From Salirhabdus euzebyi (GTDB lineage Bacteria > Bacillota > Bacilli > Bacillales > Alkalibacillaceae), in contig NZ_JACHGH010000016.1 in assembly GCF_014207435.1 (NCBI RefSeq), forward strand, positions 1 to 64,000: a stretch of 64,000 bases of DNA. The letters run 5' to 3'. The translations under genes and the position numbers were made by a program. Position 1 is the first letter of the stretch. Every line of letters begins with the position of its first letter. This document shows, one piece after another, positions 55,905 to 64,000 of the stretch. Under the pieces are notes generated by a model. That model was not told where the DNA came from, searched no databases, and saw only the letters and a program-made list of their open reading frames with translations.

Positions 55905-56084
55905 TTATTCAAAAAATAGTTCAAGGAATTGCGAAATACCTAAGTCTACCACCGCAAAGAACACTGCTACAAACGCTACCGTTGACACAACTGTAACTGT
56001 GTAACGGAAAAGTTCCTTACCTTTCGGCCAACTTACCTTTTTCATTTCGCGTACGACGTCCTTAAAGAACTTCATGATATTCAT
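55905..56084 (-). CDS. secE: protein translocase subunit SecE
   Basis: A 59-residue single-spanning membrane protein, MNIMKFFKDVVREMKKVSWP with the conserved KKVSWPKGKELFRYT amphipathic helix followed by one transmembrane segment (about residues 29-47). Clamps SecY. GGGGG lies before the ATG at 56084. Order rpmG-secE-nusG is standard. Confidence 0.96.
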   Translation of the reverse strand: MNIMKFFKDVVREMKKVSWPKGKELFRYTVTVVSTVAFVAVFFAVVDLGISQFLELFFE

Positions 56085-56112
56085 GTTAGAACCCCCAACC
56101 TACATCATAATC

Positions 56113-56259
56113 TTATTTTGTTTCTCGATGAATTGTGTGTTCTCCGCATCGTTTACAATATTTTTTCATTTCTAAACGATTTAAGTCAGATGTATTTTTT
56201 AAAGTAGAGTAATTTCGACTTTGACATTCCACACATGCTAGTACTATTTTTTTACGCAT
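56113..56259 (-). CDS. rpmG: 50S ribosomal protein L33 (bL33), zinc form
   Basis: A 48-residue protein, [20 protein letters not shown] ... [17 protein letters not shown]. Two Cys-x2-Cys pairs are intact, so it is a zinc-binding paralogue. It corresponds to rpmGB, next to secE. Confidence 0.95.
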   Translation of the reverse strand: MRKKIVLACVECQSRNYSTLKNTSDLNRLEMKKYCKRCGEHTIHRETK

Positions 56260-56333
56260 TCCTTCACCCCTAGTGCAAGGGTTTTTATCACTCCTATTAA
56301 TTTAGCATGAGGAGTACCTACTGTCAACGCAAC

Positions 56334-56990
56334 TTATTGCGAGAGTTCGCTAACTTCTAAATAACGTTCTAGTTTTCTTTTCACTCTTTGCAGTGCATTA
56401 TCAATAGATTTTACGTGTCTATTTAATTCTTCAGAGATTTCTTGATAAGATTGTCCATCTAAATAGAGATTCAATACTTTTCTTTCCAAATCACTTAAAA
56501 TCTCTCTCATTTTATATTCCATATCGCCATACCGTTCGCGACTAATAATTAATTCTTCTGGGTCCATCGTTTTCGAGCCGGCAAGCACATCTAGTAAAGT
56601 TCGGTCTGATTCCTCATCAAAAATAGGCTTGTCCAAGGAAACATATGAATTTAGAGGGATATGTTTTTGTCTTGTGGCAGTTTTAATAGCGGTAATAATT
56701 TGTCTTGTGACACACAGTTCAGCAAAAGCTTTAAAAGAAGATAGCTTGTCCTCTTGATAGTCACGGATAGCTTTATATAAGCCAATCATCCCCTCTTGGA
56801 CGATATCTTCACGATCCGCTCCTATTAAAAAGTAAGTTCTAGCTTTTGCACGCACAAAATTTTTATATTTATTTATTAAATAATCTAGCGCCTGACTGTT
56901 GCCATTATGTACCATTTCAACGACTTTTTCATCTGCATGTAGATCTAAGTCGAAAGATTGCCTCTTGTTTTCATCGTTTCCGCTGCTCAC
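56334..56990 (-). CDS. sigH: RNA polymerase sigma-H factor (Spo0H)
   Basis: A 218-residue sigma factor for early stationary-phase and sporulation genes. Region 2 (GADREDIVQEGMIGLYKAIR, FAELCVTRQIITAIKTATRQ) and region 4 helix-turn-helix (LDGQSYQEISEELNRHVKSI) are visible. GTG start at 56990 with GGGGG upstream. Own promoter at 57032-57061. Confidence 0.97.
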   Translation of the reverse strand: MSSGNDENKRQSFDLDLHADEKVVEMVHNGNSQALDYLINKYKNFVRAKARTYFLIGADREDIVQEGMIGLYKAIRDYQEDKLSSFKAFAELCVTRQIITAIKTATRQKHIPLNSYVSLDKPIFDEESDRTLLDVLAGSKTMDPEELIISRERYGDMEYKMREILSDLERKVLNLYLDGQSYQEISEELNRHVKSIDNALQRVKRKLERYLEVSELSQ

Positions 56991-57031
56991 ACAGATTCCC
57001 CCAGATTATGATGTGCCGTTTGTATAAAAAC

Positions 57032-57061
57032 ATTATACAGGAATTGTCAAAATTGCGTCAA
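57032..57061 (-). promoter_or_regulatory. sigH promoter (sigma-A)
   Basis: Minus-strand TTGACG (57056-57061), 18-bp spacer, TATAAT (57032-57037). Two more TTGAC words lie 11-12 bp to either side, giving three evenly spaced copies. Confidence 0.75.
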
Positions 57062-57073
57062 TATGACGTCAAT

Positions 57074-57583
57074 TCACTTTTCTCCTCTTCTCCACTTTTC
57101 AAACACTTCTAAGACGTCTTGATTTAACGGTATTTTGGAGCGAGATTGTAGGGTGCTGTGGGATTTCACATCTTCCTTAATTTCTTTTTCAATATTATTC
57201 ATTTCGATCATTAACTCTCTTGAAGATTTTCTCAGCGCCCCTTGTGCAAAGATTGTCCGTTGCTCTGTATAGTCAGATGTCGCCACATAAACTTGTGTTT
57301 TGACATTTTTAACCTGTTTAACTAATTTTTCGATACATTCATCTGCAGTTTCATTTTCTCTCGTATAAATAATTTCAATTCGCCTACTGGTCACTTTTTT
57401 TTCCAATCCTCGCACTTCGTATGCATCAAATACGACCATGACACGATACCCTGTATAAGCTTGATATTCTGCTAACCTTTCAACCAAAAGATCCCTAGCT
57501 TGAGAAAGATCTTGATCCCGAAGTTGTGATAATTCTGGCCAAGCACCAATGACATTGTAACCATCAACGATTAACACTACCAT
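57074..57583 (-). CDS. rae1: ribosome-dependent mRNA endoribonuclease Rae1 (YacP)
   Basis: A 169-residue NYN/PIN-like nuclease. N-terminal VLIVDGYNVIGAWPEL with the catalytic Asp, VVFDAYEV, and SDYTEQR acidic patches. B. subtilis Rae1 enters the A site and cuts certain mRNAs during translation. 3 bp after rlmB. Confidence 0.93.
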   Translation of the reverse strand: MVVLIVDGYNVIGAWPELSQLRDQDLSQARDLLVERLAEYQAYTGYRVMVVFDAYEVRGLEKKVTSRRIEIIYTRENETADECIEKLVKQVKNVKTQVYVATSDYTEQRTIFAQGALRKSSRELMIEMNNIEKEIKEDVKSHSTLQSRSKIPLNQDVLEVFEKWRRGEK

Positions 57584-57586
57584 TAG

Positions 57587-58327
57587 TTATTCACCTAGAG
57601 GATAACGTTTACGGTATACTTCATAAAGTAAAAGACTAGCTGCTACAGACGCATTAAGTGACGTAACTTTTCCTTTCATAGGTAAACGGATAAGCCAATC
57701 ACATTTATCTCTTACTAGCCTACTTAATCCTTTCCCTTCGCTCCCAATCACTAAAGCTAAAGGCATATCTCCCTTTAACTGCCGGTAATCCTCTTCTCCC
57801 TTTGCATCTGTTCCTACAACCCATACATTTTTTTCCTTTAGTTCATCAATTGTTCTTGCTATATTCGTTACACGAGCTACAGGTACATACTCCACCGCTC
57901 CTGTCGATGCTTTTACAACAGACTGGGTCAATTGAACCGAGCGTCTTTTCGGAATGATAACACCATGTGCCCCAACCGCATCTGCAGTTCTTAATATGGA
58001 GCCTAAATTGTGCGGGTCCTCTAATTCATCTAAAATAATAAAGAACGGGTCTTCTTTTTGTTGTTCTGCCTTCTTAAACAAATCCTCAAGTTCAGCATAA
58101 TCGTAAGCAGCTACAGATGCTGCAACTCCTTGATGGTTTTGTCCAATTTGCTCGAGTTTCTTTTTCGGAACTTGCTGGACAATGACTCCACTCTGTTTAC
58201 ACAATTGGATAATTTGATAAGCTGCTTGGGGTTTCATATGCTCTAACAAAAAAACTTTGTTTATCGTTCGACCAGATTTCAACGCTTCTATAACAGGGTT
58301 TTTTCCAACAATCCATTCTTCCTGCAT
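57587..58327 (-). CDS. rlmB: 23S rRNA 2'-O-methyltransferase, SPOUT family (RlmB, YacO)
   Basis: A 246-residue protein with an N-terminal substrate-binding domain (EEWIVGKNPVIEAL) and SPOUT knot motifs DPHNLGSILRTADAVG, VIGSEGKGLSRLV and LPMKGKVTSLNASVA. In B. subtilis it methylates 23S G2251 (E. coli numbering). 4 bp after mrnC. Confidence 0.94.
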   Translation of the reverse strand: MQEEWIVGKNPVIEALKSGRTINKVFLLEHMKPQAAYQIIQLCKQSGVIVQQVPKKKLEQIGQNHQGVAASVAAYDYAELEDLFKKAEQQKEDPFFIILDELEDPHNLGSILRTADAVGAHGVIIPKRRSVQLTQSVVKASTGAVEYVPVARVTNIARTIDELKEKNVWVVGTDAKGEEDYRQLKGDMPLALVIGSEGKGLSRLVRDKCDWLIRLPMKGKVTSLNASVAASLLLYEVYRKRYPLGE

Positions 58328-58331
58328 AACT

Positions 58332-58736
58332 TTAACCCCTTTCTTCTGTAATTTGAATGGCAGAGTTTATTAGTTCCTCTAACCTAGAAATATGATGATT
58401 TAAGTAATGGAAACCTAGTAAAGCCTCAAAGGCGGTACTATGTTTATAAATAATCACGCTCGTGTTTTTAGGGACAGAATTAGACTTAGCATTACGCCCT
58501 CGTCTAACTACTCCCTCTTCTTCACTACTCAACATATTTTGTTCTGTCCAAACCCTCAACACTTCCGCCTGGGAAGTTGCAGCAACAAACCTAACCGCTG
58601 AGCGGTGTAGTTGCTGCGGGTGCACTTGCCCAGAACGGATTAAATACTCTCTAACATACTTGTCATATATAACATCACCCATATAGGCGAGCGTTAAACT
58701 CTTCATTTGTTTAACGTCTAATTTTTTGTCAGACAT
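58332..58736 (-). CDS. mrnC: Mini-ribonuclease III
   Basis: A 134-residue RNase III catalytic domain without a dsRNA-binding domain, used for 23S rRNA maturation in Bacillus. The signature LAYMGDVIYDKYVREYLI and the acidic FEALLGFHYL are present. ATG 58736 follows GAGGA; earlier in-frame codons overlap cysS. 2 bp after the cysS stop. Confidence 0.96.
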   Translation of the reverse strand: MSDKKLDVKQMKSLTLAYMGDVIYDKYVREYLIRSGQVHPQQLHRSAVRFVAATSQAEVLRVWTEQNMLSSEEEGVVRRGRNAKSNSVPKNTSVIIYKHSTAFEALLGFHYLNHHISRLEELINSAIQITEERG

Positions 58737-58738
58737 GC

Positions 58739-60139
58739 CTATCCTCTTTTCCACCTAGTACCTTGTGGTGTGTCTTCTAGAATAATATTTTTTTCCTTTA
58801 GCTCATCCCTTATTTGATCAGCTAAAGCAAAATCTTTATTTTTTCTAGCTTCTATTCTTTTTTCAATTAACTGTTCAACATGTTCATCTAACAGTTGTTC
58901 CCCATCTTTTACTTTAATTCCTAAGACGCCTATCAAATCATCAAAAGTGTGCAAAAACTTCTTTATGACGTCTTCAGATGTTTGACTTTCATTTAAATAT
59001 AAATTGCCTTCTTTCGATAAATCAAAAAGAACAGAAATAGCATTTGCAGTATTAAAATCATCGTTCATTTCCTCTACAAATCTGTTTCTCAATTGCTCTA
59101 TTTTATTAATCCATTCTTCACCATTTTGAGCAAGGTTTGAACTCGCATCTTTACGGTGTTCTAAATTACTATAGGTCGTTTTAATTCGCTCTAAACCATT
59201 TTTTGCACTTTCTAGTAAGGTTTCGCTAAAGTTAATTGGATTTCTATAATGAACACTTAACATAAAGAAACGAACAACATTTGGGTCATGTTCTTTTATA
59301 ATGTCATTTACGAGCACAAAATTACCTAGTGATTTAGACATTTTTTCATTCTCAATATTAATATATCCGTTGTGCATCCAATAATTTGCAAATCGCTGCC
59401 CATTATAAGATTCTGATTGAGCTATTTCATTCTCATGATGCGGAAAAGCTAGATCTTGCCCACCAGCATGGATATCAATTGTATCCCCTAAATACTTTTT
59501 TGCCATGGCTGAGCATTCAATATGCCAGCCTGGACGCCCTTCACCCCATGGACTTTCCCAAGAAATTTCGTTTGGTTTTGCTTGCTTCCACAGCGTAAAA
59601 TCAAGCGGGTCCTGTTTCTTTTCCCCAATTTCAATTCTCGCTCCAGATCTAAGCTCATCAACTGATTGATGGGATAACTTACCGTATTCATCGAATGATC
59701 TTGTTTTAAAATAAACATCGCCACCCGCTTCATACGCATAGCCTTTATCAACAAGTCCCTCTATAAACGCAATAATATCATTCATTGTTTCTGTTACCCT
59801 TGGGTGATGATTTGCTTCTTTTACGCCTAATGATTGAACATCGTCTTTATAAGCTTTAATAAAACGATCTGCTACCTCAGGAACTTCTTCACCAAGTTCA
59901 TTGGCTGCTTTAATTAGCTTATCATCAACATCGGTAAAATTAAGAATATAATTCACTTCATAGCCTTGATATTCAAAGTAACGTCGAACAGTATCAAATA
60001 CAATGGCAGGTCTAGCATTACCTATGTGAATATAATTGTATACAGTAGGTCCGCAAACATACATCTTAACAAGACCTGTTTCTATTGGTTTAAAATTTTC
60101 CTTTTGCCGTGTGAGCGTATTATATACTTTGATGGACAT
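58739..60139 (-). CDS. cysS: cysteinyl-tRNA synthetase
   Basis: A 466-residue class I synthetase. HIGH motif [14 protein letters not shown] motif EKMSKSLGN, and zinc site with Cys of VCGPT, CSAM and HHENE. Follows cysE by 3 bp; both are under the Cys T-box upstream of cysE. Confidence 0.98.
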   Translation of the reverse strand: MSIKVYNTLTRQKENFKPIETGLVKMYVCGPTVYNYIHIGNARPAIVFDTVRRYFEYQGYEVNYILNFTDVDDKLIKAANELGEEVPEVADRFIKAYKDDVQSLGVKEANHHPRVTETMNDIIAFIEGLVDKGYAYEAGGDVYFKTRSFDEYGKLSHQSVDELRSGARIEIGEKKQDPLDFTLWKQAKPNEISWESPWGEGRPGWHIECSAMAKKYLGDTIDIHAGGQDLAFPHHENEIAQSESYNGQRFANYWMHNGYINIENEKMSKSLGNFVLVNDIIKEHDPNVVRFFMLSVHYRNPINFSETLLESAKNGLERIKTTYSNLEHRKDASSNLAQNGEEWINKIEQLRNRFVEEMNDDFNTANAISVLFDLSKEGNLYLNESQTSEDVIKKFLHTFDDLIGVLGIKVKDGEQLLDEHVEQLIEKRIEARKNKDFALADQIRDELKEKNIILEDTPQGTRWKRG

Positions 60140-60142
60140 AAT

Positions 60143-60796
60143 TTATTTCACTCCTTCTTTTAATTTTTTCAGTTCCTTCTTAAGCTCATCTATTTCTGCT
60201 TCCATCGACGTTAATTTATCTGATATCGGATCTGGCAAATTATGATGATCTAAATCTTTTCTTACTTTCTTCCCGTCTTGAATGACGACTTTTCCAGGAA
60301 TACCAACGACTGTAGAATTATCCGGAATGTCGTGAAGCACAACAGAACCCGCTCCAACTTTTGAATTTTCACCAATAGTAATAGAACCTAAAACCTTAGC
60401 ACCTGTTGCAATTAAGGCATTATTTTTAACAGTTGGGTGCCTTTTCCCTTTTTCCTTACCCGTTCCACCAAGCGTCACTCCTTGGAATAAGGTAACATTA
60501 TCACCAATTTCACATGTTTCCCCAATCACGACACCCATTCCATGGTCGATAAAAAAACGACGGCCTATTTTTGCTCCAGGGTGTATTTCAATTCCTGTAA
60601 AAAATCGACTAATTTGCGAAATCACTCTTGCTATAAAAAATAGCCTCTTATTGTAACAAGCATGGGCTACCCGATGTGCCCATATAGCATGTAGCCCGGA
60701 GTAAGTTAATACTACTTCAAACTTATTACGAGCTGCTGGGTCTTGATCAAAAACAACATTTACATCTTCTTTTAACATCTTAAAAAATCCGCCCAT
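60143..60796 (-). CDS. cysE: serine O-acetyltransferase
   Basis: A 217-residue left-handed beta-helix acetyltransferase, first step of cysteine synthesis from serine and acetyl-CoA. Hexapeptide repeats from [20 protein letters not shown] onward, with DHG and [16 protein letters not shown] at the active site. ATG 60796 has AAAGGAGG upstream. The C-terminal helix is Lys/Glu-rich. A 245-bp gap separates it from the T-box terminator and holds a dispersed repeat. Confidence 0.97.
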   Translation of the reverse strand: MGGFFKMLKEDVNVVFDQDPAARNKFEVVLTYSGLHAIWAHRVAHACYNKRLFFIARVISQISRFFTGIEIHPGAKIGRRFFIDHGMGVVIGETCEIGDNVTLFQGVTLGGTGKEKGKRHPTVKNNALIATGAKVLGSITIGENSKVGAGSVVLHDIPDNSTVVGIPGKVVIQDGKKVRKDLDHHNLPDPISDKLTSMEAEIDELKKELKKLKEGVK

Positions 60797-60860
60797 ACCT
60801 GATCCTCCTTTTTGATTCTGGTTCTTTTCAACATAACAACAATCTGATTTTTAAAAAGAA

Positions 60861-60976
60861 CAAAAGCGCAAGCGCCTTGCTCAGCCTAAGACAGGCATAA
60901 GACAAGACCTGCCGTGGCGTTTTTGCCACAGAAGGGATTGACTTATGTCCCGATGGGGTAGGTGCTGGAGCTAGAC
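60861..60976. repeat. Bacillaceae-type dispersed intergenic repeat
   Basis: One end reads CAAAAGCGCAAGCGCC and the other GGTGCTGGAGCTAGAC, with GCATAAG/CTTATG arms and a central GTGGC/GCCAC hairpin (60914-60929). I recognise this layout (AAGCGCC ... CATAAG ... CTTATG ... CGCTGGAGCTAGAC) as a small palindromic repeat found in many copies in Bacillaceae genomes. It folds into one long imperfect hairpin. It lies inside the cysE mRNA leader. Confidence 0.7.
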
Positions 60977-61037
60977 GCGGCTTCCCAGTGCAGCTAACTT
61001 ATCCACAAGTCCGAAATTTTATAATTTCCTAAGCAAT

Positions 61038-61072
61038 AAAAAAACGCCCCTGTATTTAAAATACAGAGACGT
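61038..61072 (-). terminator. terminator of the Cys T-box
   Basis: Minus-strand ACGTCTCTGTATTT pairs with AAATACAGGGGCGT, followed by TTTTTTT. It follows the T-box sequence directly. Confidence 0.93.
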
Positions 61073-61292
61073 TATGTACGCGGTTCCACTCTGTTTAGGA
61101 AGAATAAAATGAAAAACTTCCTCAACTTTGATCCTATAACGGGGATAACCGCCCTTATTTACTAACTTCAATAAGGGACTCCGAGGTGCATTTCAGAAGG
61201 CGTCCTTAGAATCACTTTCAGCCGGTGATGATTCTCTCTGTATAAGAAAAGCCGCTTCTTACTTCTCCTCATTAACGTTCTTTTATTCAACT
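61073..61292 (-). ncRNA. T-box riboswitch, cysteine specific, for cysE-cysS
   Basis: The conserved T-box core AGAGUGGAACCGCG lies at 61079-61092 and is followed by the terminator. Stem I holds the specifier loop GAAAUGCACC, giving codon UGC (Cys) followed by A. It senses uncharged tRNA-Cys through antitermination and controls cysE and cysS, the same arrangement as in B. subtilis. Confidence 0.95.
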
Positions 61293-61306
61293 GCTACTTA
61301 TACTAT

Positions 61307-61334
61307 ATTATAACCTAAAAAAGTTGTGTGTTAA
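61307..61334 (-). promoter_or_regulatory. promoter of the T-box/cysE-cysS transcript
   Basis: Minus-strand TTAACA (61329-61334), 16-bp spacer, TATAAT (61307-61312). The -35 box overlaps the gltX stop codon (61331-61333). Confidence 0.75.
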
Positions 61335-62797
61335 TTAATTTGATTTAAAACACTTTGTAATCTAACTTTTACTGTCTCTTTTCCTAATAAATAAATAGCG
61401 TTAGGAAGTTCTGGCCCATGGGTTTGCCCTGTAGTAGCAACCCTGATTGGCATAAATAGTTTTTTACCTTTTGCCCCTGTTTCTTTTTGAGTCGCTTTTA
61501 TAGAAGCTTTAATTTGATCTGGTTCAAATGCTTCAAGCTCATCTAGCTTAGCGAGAAATGCTTCCATCACCGCAGGGACTTGTTCCTCTTTTAGTACTTC
61601 CATACTCTCTTCATCATACTCGATTTCTTGCTTAAAGAAAAGCTCTGTTAATTCTACAATTTCTGCCCCATAACTCATTTGTTCTTTGTATAAAGCGATC
61701 AGGTTCTCGGCCCATTCCTTTTGGTCCCCTGTCATATTTTCAGGTAGTTTACCAGCCTTAACCAGATGCGGTAAAGCGAGATGAATAACTGTATCCAAAT
61801 CAGCTGCTTTAATATACTGGTTATTTACCCATTTCAATTTATTCGGGTCAAACACAGCAGGAGATGTAGATAGACGATTGGGGTCAAATATTTCAATAAA
61901 CTGTTCTTTTGAGAATATTTCTTCTTCCCCTACAGGCGACCAACCAAGCAAGCCAATAAAGTTAAACAACGCCTCTGGCAAGTATCCTAAATCAGCATAC
62001 TGCTCAATAAATTGAACAATGCTTTCGTCACGCTTACTCAATTTTTTGCGCTCTTCGTTAACGATTAAAGTCATATGACAGAATGTAGGGATTTCCCAAC
62101 CAAATGCTCGATAAATCATCATTTGTTTAGGTGTATTTGAAATATGATCTTCTCCACGTAACACATGTGTAATTTCCATAAAATGATCGTCAACAGCAAC
62201 GGCAAAATTATAGGTAGGGGTACCATCTTTTTTAACAATTACCCAGTCCCCAAAATCCGATGATTCAAAATTCACCTTACCTTTTACGATGTCTTGAAAA
62301 GAGTATGTCTCATTAGATGGGACACGAAAACGAAGACTTGGTTTTCTACCCTCTGATTCAAATTGCTTTATTTGCTCTTCTGAAAGGTCACGGTGCGCCC
62401 CAGAATAACGAGGCAATTCCCCTTTAGCTTTTTGCTCTTCTCTTTCTTGCTCTAACTCATCCTCTGTCATATAACATTTATAAGCAAGACCTTTTTCTAA
62501 TAGCTCTTCTGCGTATTTTTTATAAATATCTAATCTTTCCATTTGACGGTAAGGGCCAAATCCCCCACCCACATCAATGCTTTCATCCCAATCAATACCT
62601 AACCACTTTAAATACTTTAATTGGCTAAGCTCTCCACCTTCAACATTTCTTTTTTGATCCGTATCCTCAATTCGAATAACAAATTTTCCACCTGTATTCC
62701 GAGCAAACAAATAATTAAATAATGCTGTACGAGCATTCCCAATATGTAAATGACCTGTTGGACTCGGTGCATATCTTACGCGAATAGTATTAGACAT
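61331..62797 (-). CDS. gltX: glutamyl-tRNA synthetase
   Basis: A 488-residue class I synthetase. HIGH motif [19 protein letters not shown]-type KLSKRDES, and the anticodon-binding C-terminal helical domain. In Bacilli this enzyme is usually non-discriminating, also charging tRNA-Gln for the amidotransferase route. ATG 62797 follows AAAGGGG; upstream in-frame codons precede that RBS. 39 bp after ispDF. Confidence 0.98.
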   Translation of the reverse strand: MSNTIRVRYAPSPTGHLHIGNARTALFNYLFARNTGGKFVIRIEDTDQKRNVEGGELSQLKYLKWLGIDWDESIDVGGGFGPYRQMERLDIYKKYAEELLEKGLAYKCYMTEDELEQEREEQKAKGELPRYSGAHRDLSEEQIKQFESEGRKPSLRFRVPSNETYSFQDIVKGKVNFESSDFGDWVIVKKDGTPTYNFAVAVDDHFMEITHVLRGEDHISNTPKQMMIYRAFGWEIPTFCHMTLIVNEERKKLSKRDESIVQFIEQYADLGYLPEALFNFIGLLGWSPVGEEEIFSKEQFIEIFDPNRLSTSPAVFDPNKLKWVNNQYIKAADLDTVIHLALPHLVKAGKLPENMTGDQKEWAENLIALYKEQMSYGAEIVELTELFFKQEIEYDEESMEVLKEEQVPAVMEAFLAKLDELEAFEPDQIKASIKATQKETGAKGKKLFMPIRVATTGQTHGPELPNAIYLLGKETVKVRLQSVLNQIN

Positions 62798-62836
62798 ATA
62801 TATCCCCTTTCTATTTTCCATATGTAATGTATTTGT

Positions 62837-64000
62837 TTAATCTAGTGATTTTTGTAGCAACACAACTACTTGAGCTGCTATCCCTTCTTTTCGTCCAGTA
62901 AACCCTAATTTTTCAGTCGTTGTTGCTTTTACATTTACTTGTGTAACATCCGACTCTAACAGTTTAGCAATATTTTCCCTCATTTGGCTAATATATGGGG
63001 CCATTTTTGGAGCTTGGGCAATAATGGTACAATCAATATTCCCTAGCATATAGCCTTTCCCTTTTACCAATTGCCAAACTTGCTGTAATAGTTTTTTTGA
63101 ATCTGCATCTTTAAAGGTTGGATCTGTATCAGGAAAGTGTTTACCTATATCTCCTTCACCTATAGCACCTAGACAGGCATCAGCTACTGTATGAAGTAAA
63201 ACATCTGCATCCGAATGTCCAAGCAAGCCCTTTTCATAAGGAATATTTACGCCACCAATTATACAAGGACGTCCTTCAACCAATTGGTGTACATCATAGC
63301 CTGTACCAATTCTCATCAAGGTATTTTCCACCTCTCTATGATTCTTTTGCGCTAACAATATTTCTGCCCTTTTGACATCCTCTTGCGTAGTTAATTTAAA
63401 ATTGTCATAACTACCTTCTACTATATCCAAAGGGTAGCCGTACTCTTCGACCAAAGAAGCATCATCGGTACCGTTGTATCCCCTCTGTTTGGCCTTTTCA
63501 TGAGCATCCATAATAATAGAATATCGGAAGCCTTGTGGGGTTTGAGCAGCCCATAAATACTTCCTGTCCAAAGTTTTTAAAACACCTTCTTTTTGTGATT
63601 TAATCGTATCTGAAACGGCAACAGCAAGTAAAGCTGCTCCAGTTTTCTTCACTTGATCAACTAACTTATGTATGGCTACGCGATTGACAAAGGGCCTTGC
63701 TCCGTCATGAATAAGAACATACTCTTTTGGATCACAGGAAAGCAATCCATTGTAAACACTCTCTTGTCGTTCACTACCGCCATCTATTAATTTTTTTATC
63801 TTCTTTATTTCATACAATTGTACAAGCTTTTCCATATCTTTTCTTTCCGCTGGATTAACAACTAAAAGAACAGATGTGCAACGAGGGTCATCTTCAAATG
63901 TTTGCAATGTATGTATAATTAATGGCTGCCCTGCAAGGTGTAAAAATTGCTTGTTTTTACCTACATTCATTCGTTTACCTTGCCCAGCAGCTAAAACAAT
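62837..64000 (-). CDS. ispDF: fused IspD-IspF (MEP cytidylyltransferase / MECDP synthase), 5' end outside window
   Basis: One open frame covers both MEP-pathway enzymes. The IspD part begins before the right edge ([11 protein letters not shown] visible) and has [24 protein letters not shown] and DDASLVE. The IspF part starts at [12 protein letters not shown] with [26 protein letters not shown] and [11 protein letters not shown]. In B. subtilis these are two genes, yacM and yacN. The linker [11 protein letters not shown] has no stop; a GAGGTGG sequence just before the IspF ATG (near 63316) looks like the old ispF RBS, so some free IspF may also be made. Confidence 0.92.
   Translation of the reverse strand: MVLAAGQGKRMNVGKNKQFLHLAGQPLIIHTLQTFEDDPRCTSVLLVVNPAERKDMEKLVQLYEIKKIKKLIDGGSERQESVYNGLLSCDPKEYVLIHDGARPFVNRVAIHKLVDQVKKTGAALLAVAVSDTIKSQKEGVLKTLDRKYLWAAQTPQGFRYSIIMDAHEKAKQRGYNGTDDASLVEEYGYPLDIVEGSYDNFKLTTQEDVKRAEILLAQKNHREVENTLMRIGTGYDVHQLVEGRPCIIGGVNIPYEKGLLGHSDADVLLHTVADACLGAIGEGDIGKHFPDTDPTFKDADSKKLLQQVWQLVKGKGYMLGNIDCTIIAQAPKMAPYISQMRENIAKLLESDVTQVNVKATTTEKLGFTGRKEGIAAQVVVLLQKSLD

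Overview
The window is a chromosomal segment of a low-GC, endospore-forming Gram-positive bacterium of the Bacillaceae; I cannot resolve the genus. The evidence is the Bacillus-type order ispD/F-gltX-cysE-cysS-mrnC-rlmB-rae1-sigH-rpmG-secE-nusG-rplKAJL-rpoBC-rplGB-rpsLG-fusA-tuf-S10/spc/alpha cluster-ecfA1A2T-truA ... rplM-rpsI-cwlD-salA-gerD-kbaA-pdaB-rrn. The sporulation and germination genes sigH, kbaA, pdaB, gerD and cwlD are present, the RBSs are strong AGGAGG types, and TTG and GTG starts are frequent. Almost everything is on the minus strand, so the biological reading direction is right to left; only pdaB and gerD are on the plus strand.

Layout, left to right. 1-350: tandem promoters and leader of an rRNA operon that runs off the left edge. 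349-4990: sporulation/germination block (small unknown gene, pdaB, kbaA, gerD, salA, cwlD), with a good sigma-G promoter at gerD, a good sigma-E promoter at cwlD, and shared terminators between convergent pairs. 5186-6172: rplM-rpsI with its promoter and a leader. 6184-20178: a complete de novo purine operon purEKBCSQLFMNHD-folD. 20155-23489: truA and the ECF transporter core. 23651-38891: alpha, spc and S10 ribosomal protein operons with secY, adk, map, infA and rpoA. 39044-43911: tuf, fusA, rpsG, rpsL, rplGB. 43998-55180: rpoC, rpoB, a methyltransferase, rplL, rplJ, rplA, rplK. 55197-64000: nusG, secE, rpmG, sigH, rae1, rlmB, mrnC, cysS, cysE, a T-box, gltX, and a fused ispD-ispF gene cut by the right edge.

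The most unusual feature is the purine operon lying between truA and rplM, genes that are adjacent in B. subtilis. It carries three layers of control visible in the sequence: a PurR operator (paired PurBoxes) of which one half lies inside the 3' coding end of truA, a guanine-class purine riboswitch with terminator ahead of purE, and a ZTP (pfl) riboswitch with terminator between purD and folD. Other points worth attention are the in-frame IspD-IspF fusion with a leftover internal RBS, a Bacillaceae dispersed repeat sitting inside the cysE mRNA leader after the T-box terminator, a 600-nt rpoB upstream region with four inverted repeats, and an rpsK-rpoA spacer with two copies of the same TAGACA/TGTCTA inverted repeat.

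I see no insertion sequences, prophage genes, CRISPR arrays, tRNA genes or defence systems. Apart from the inserted purine operon, this is core housekeeping DNA, and I do not see a convincing wholly undescribed system.
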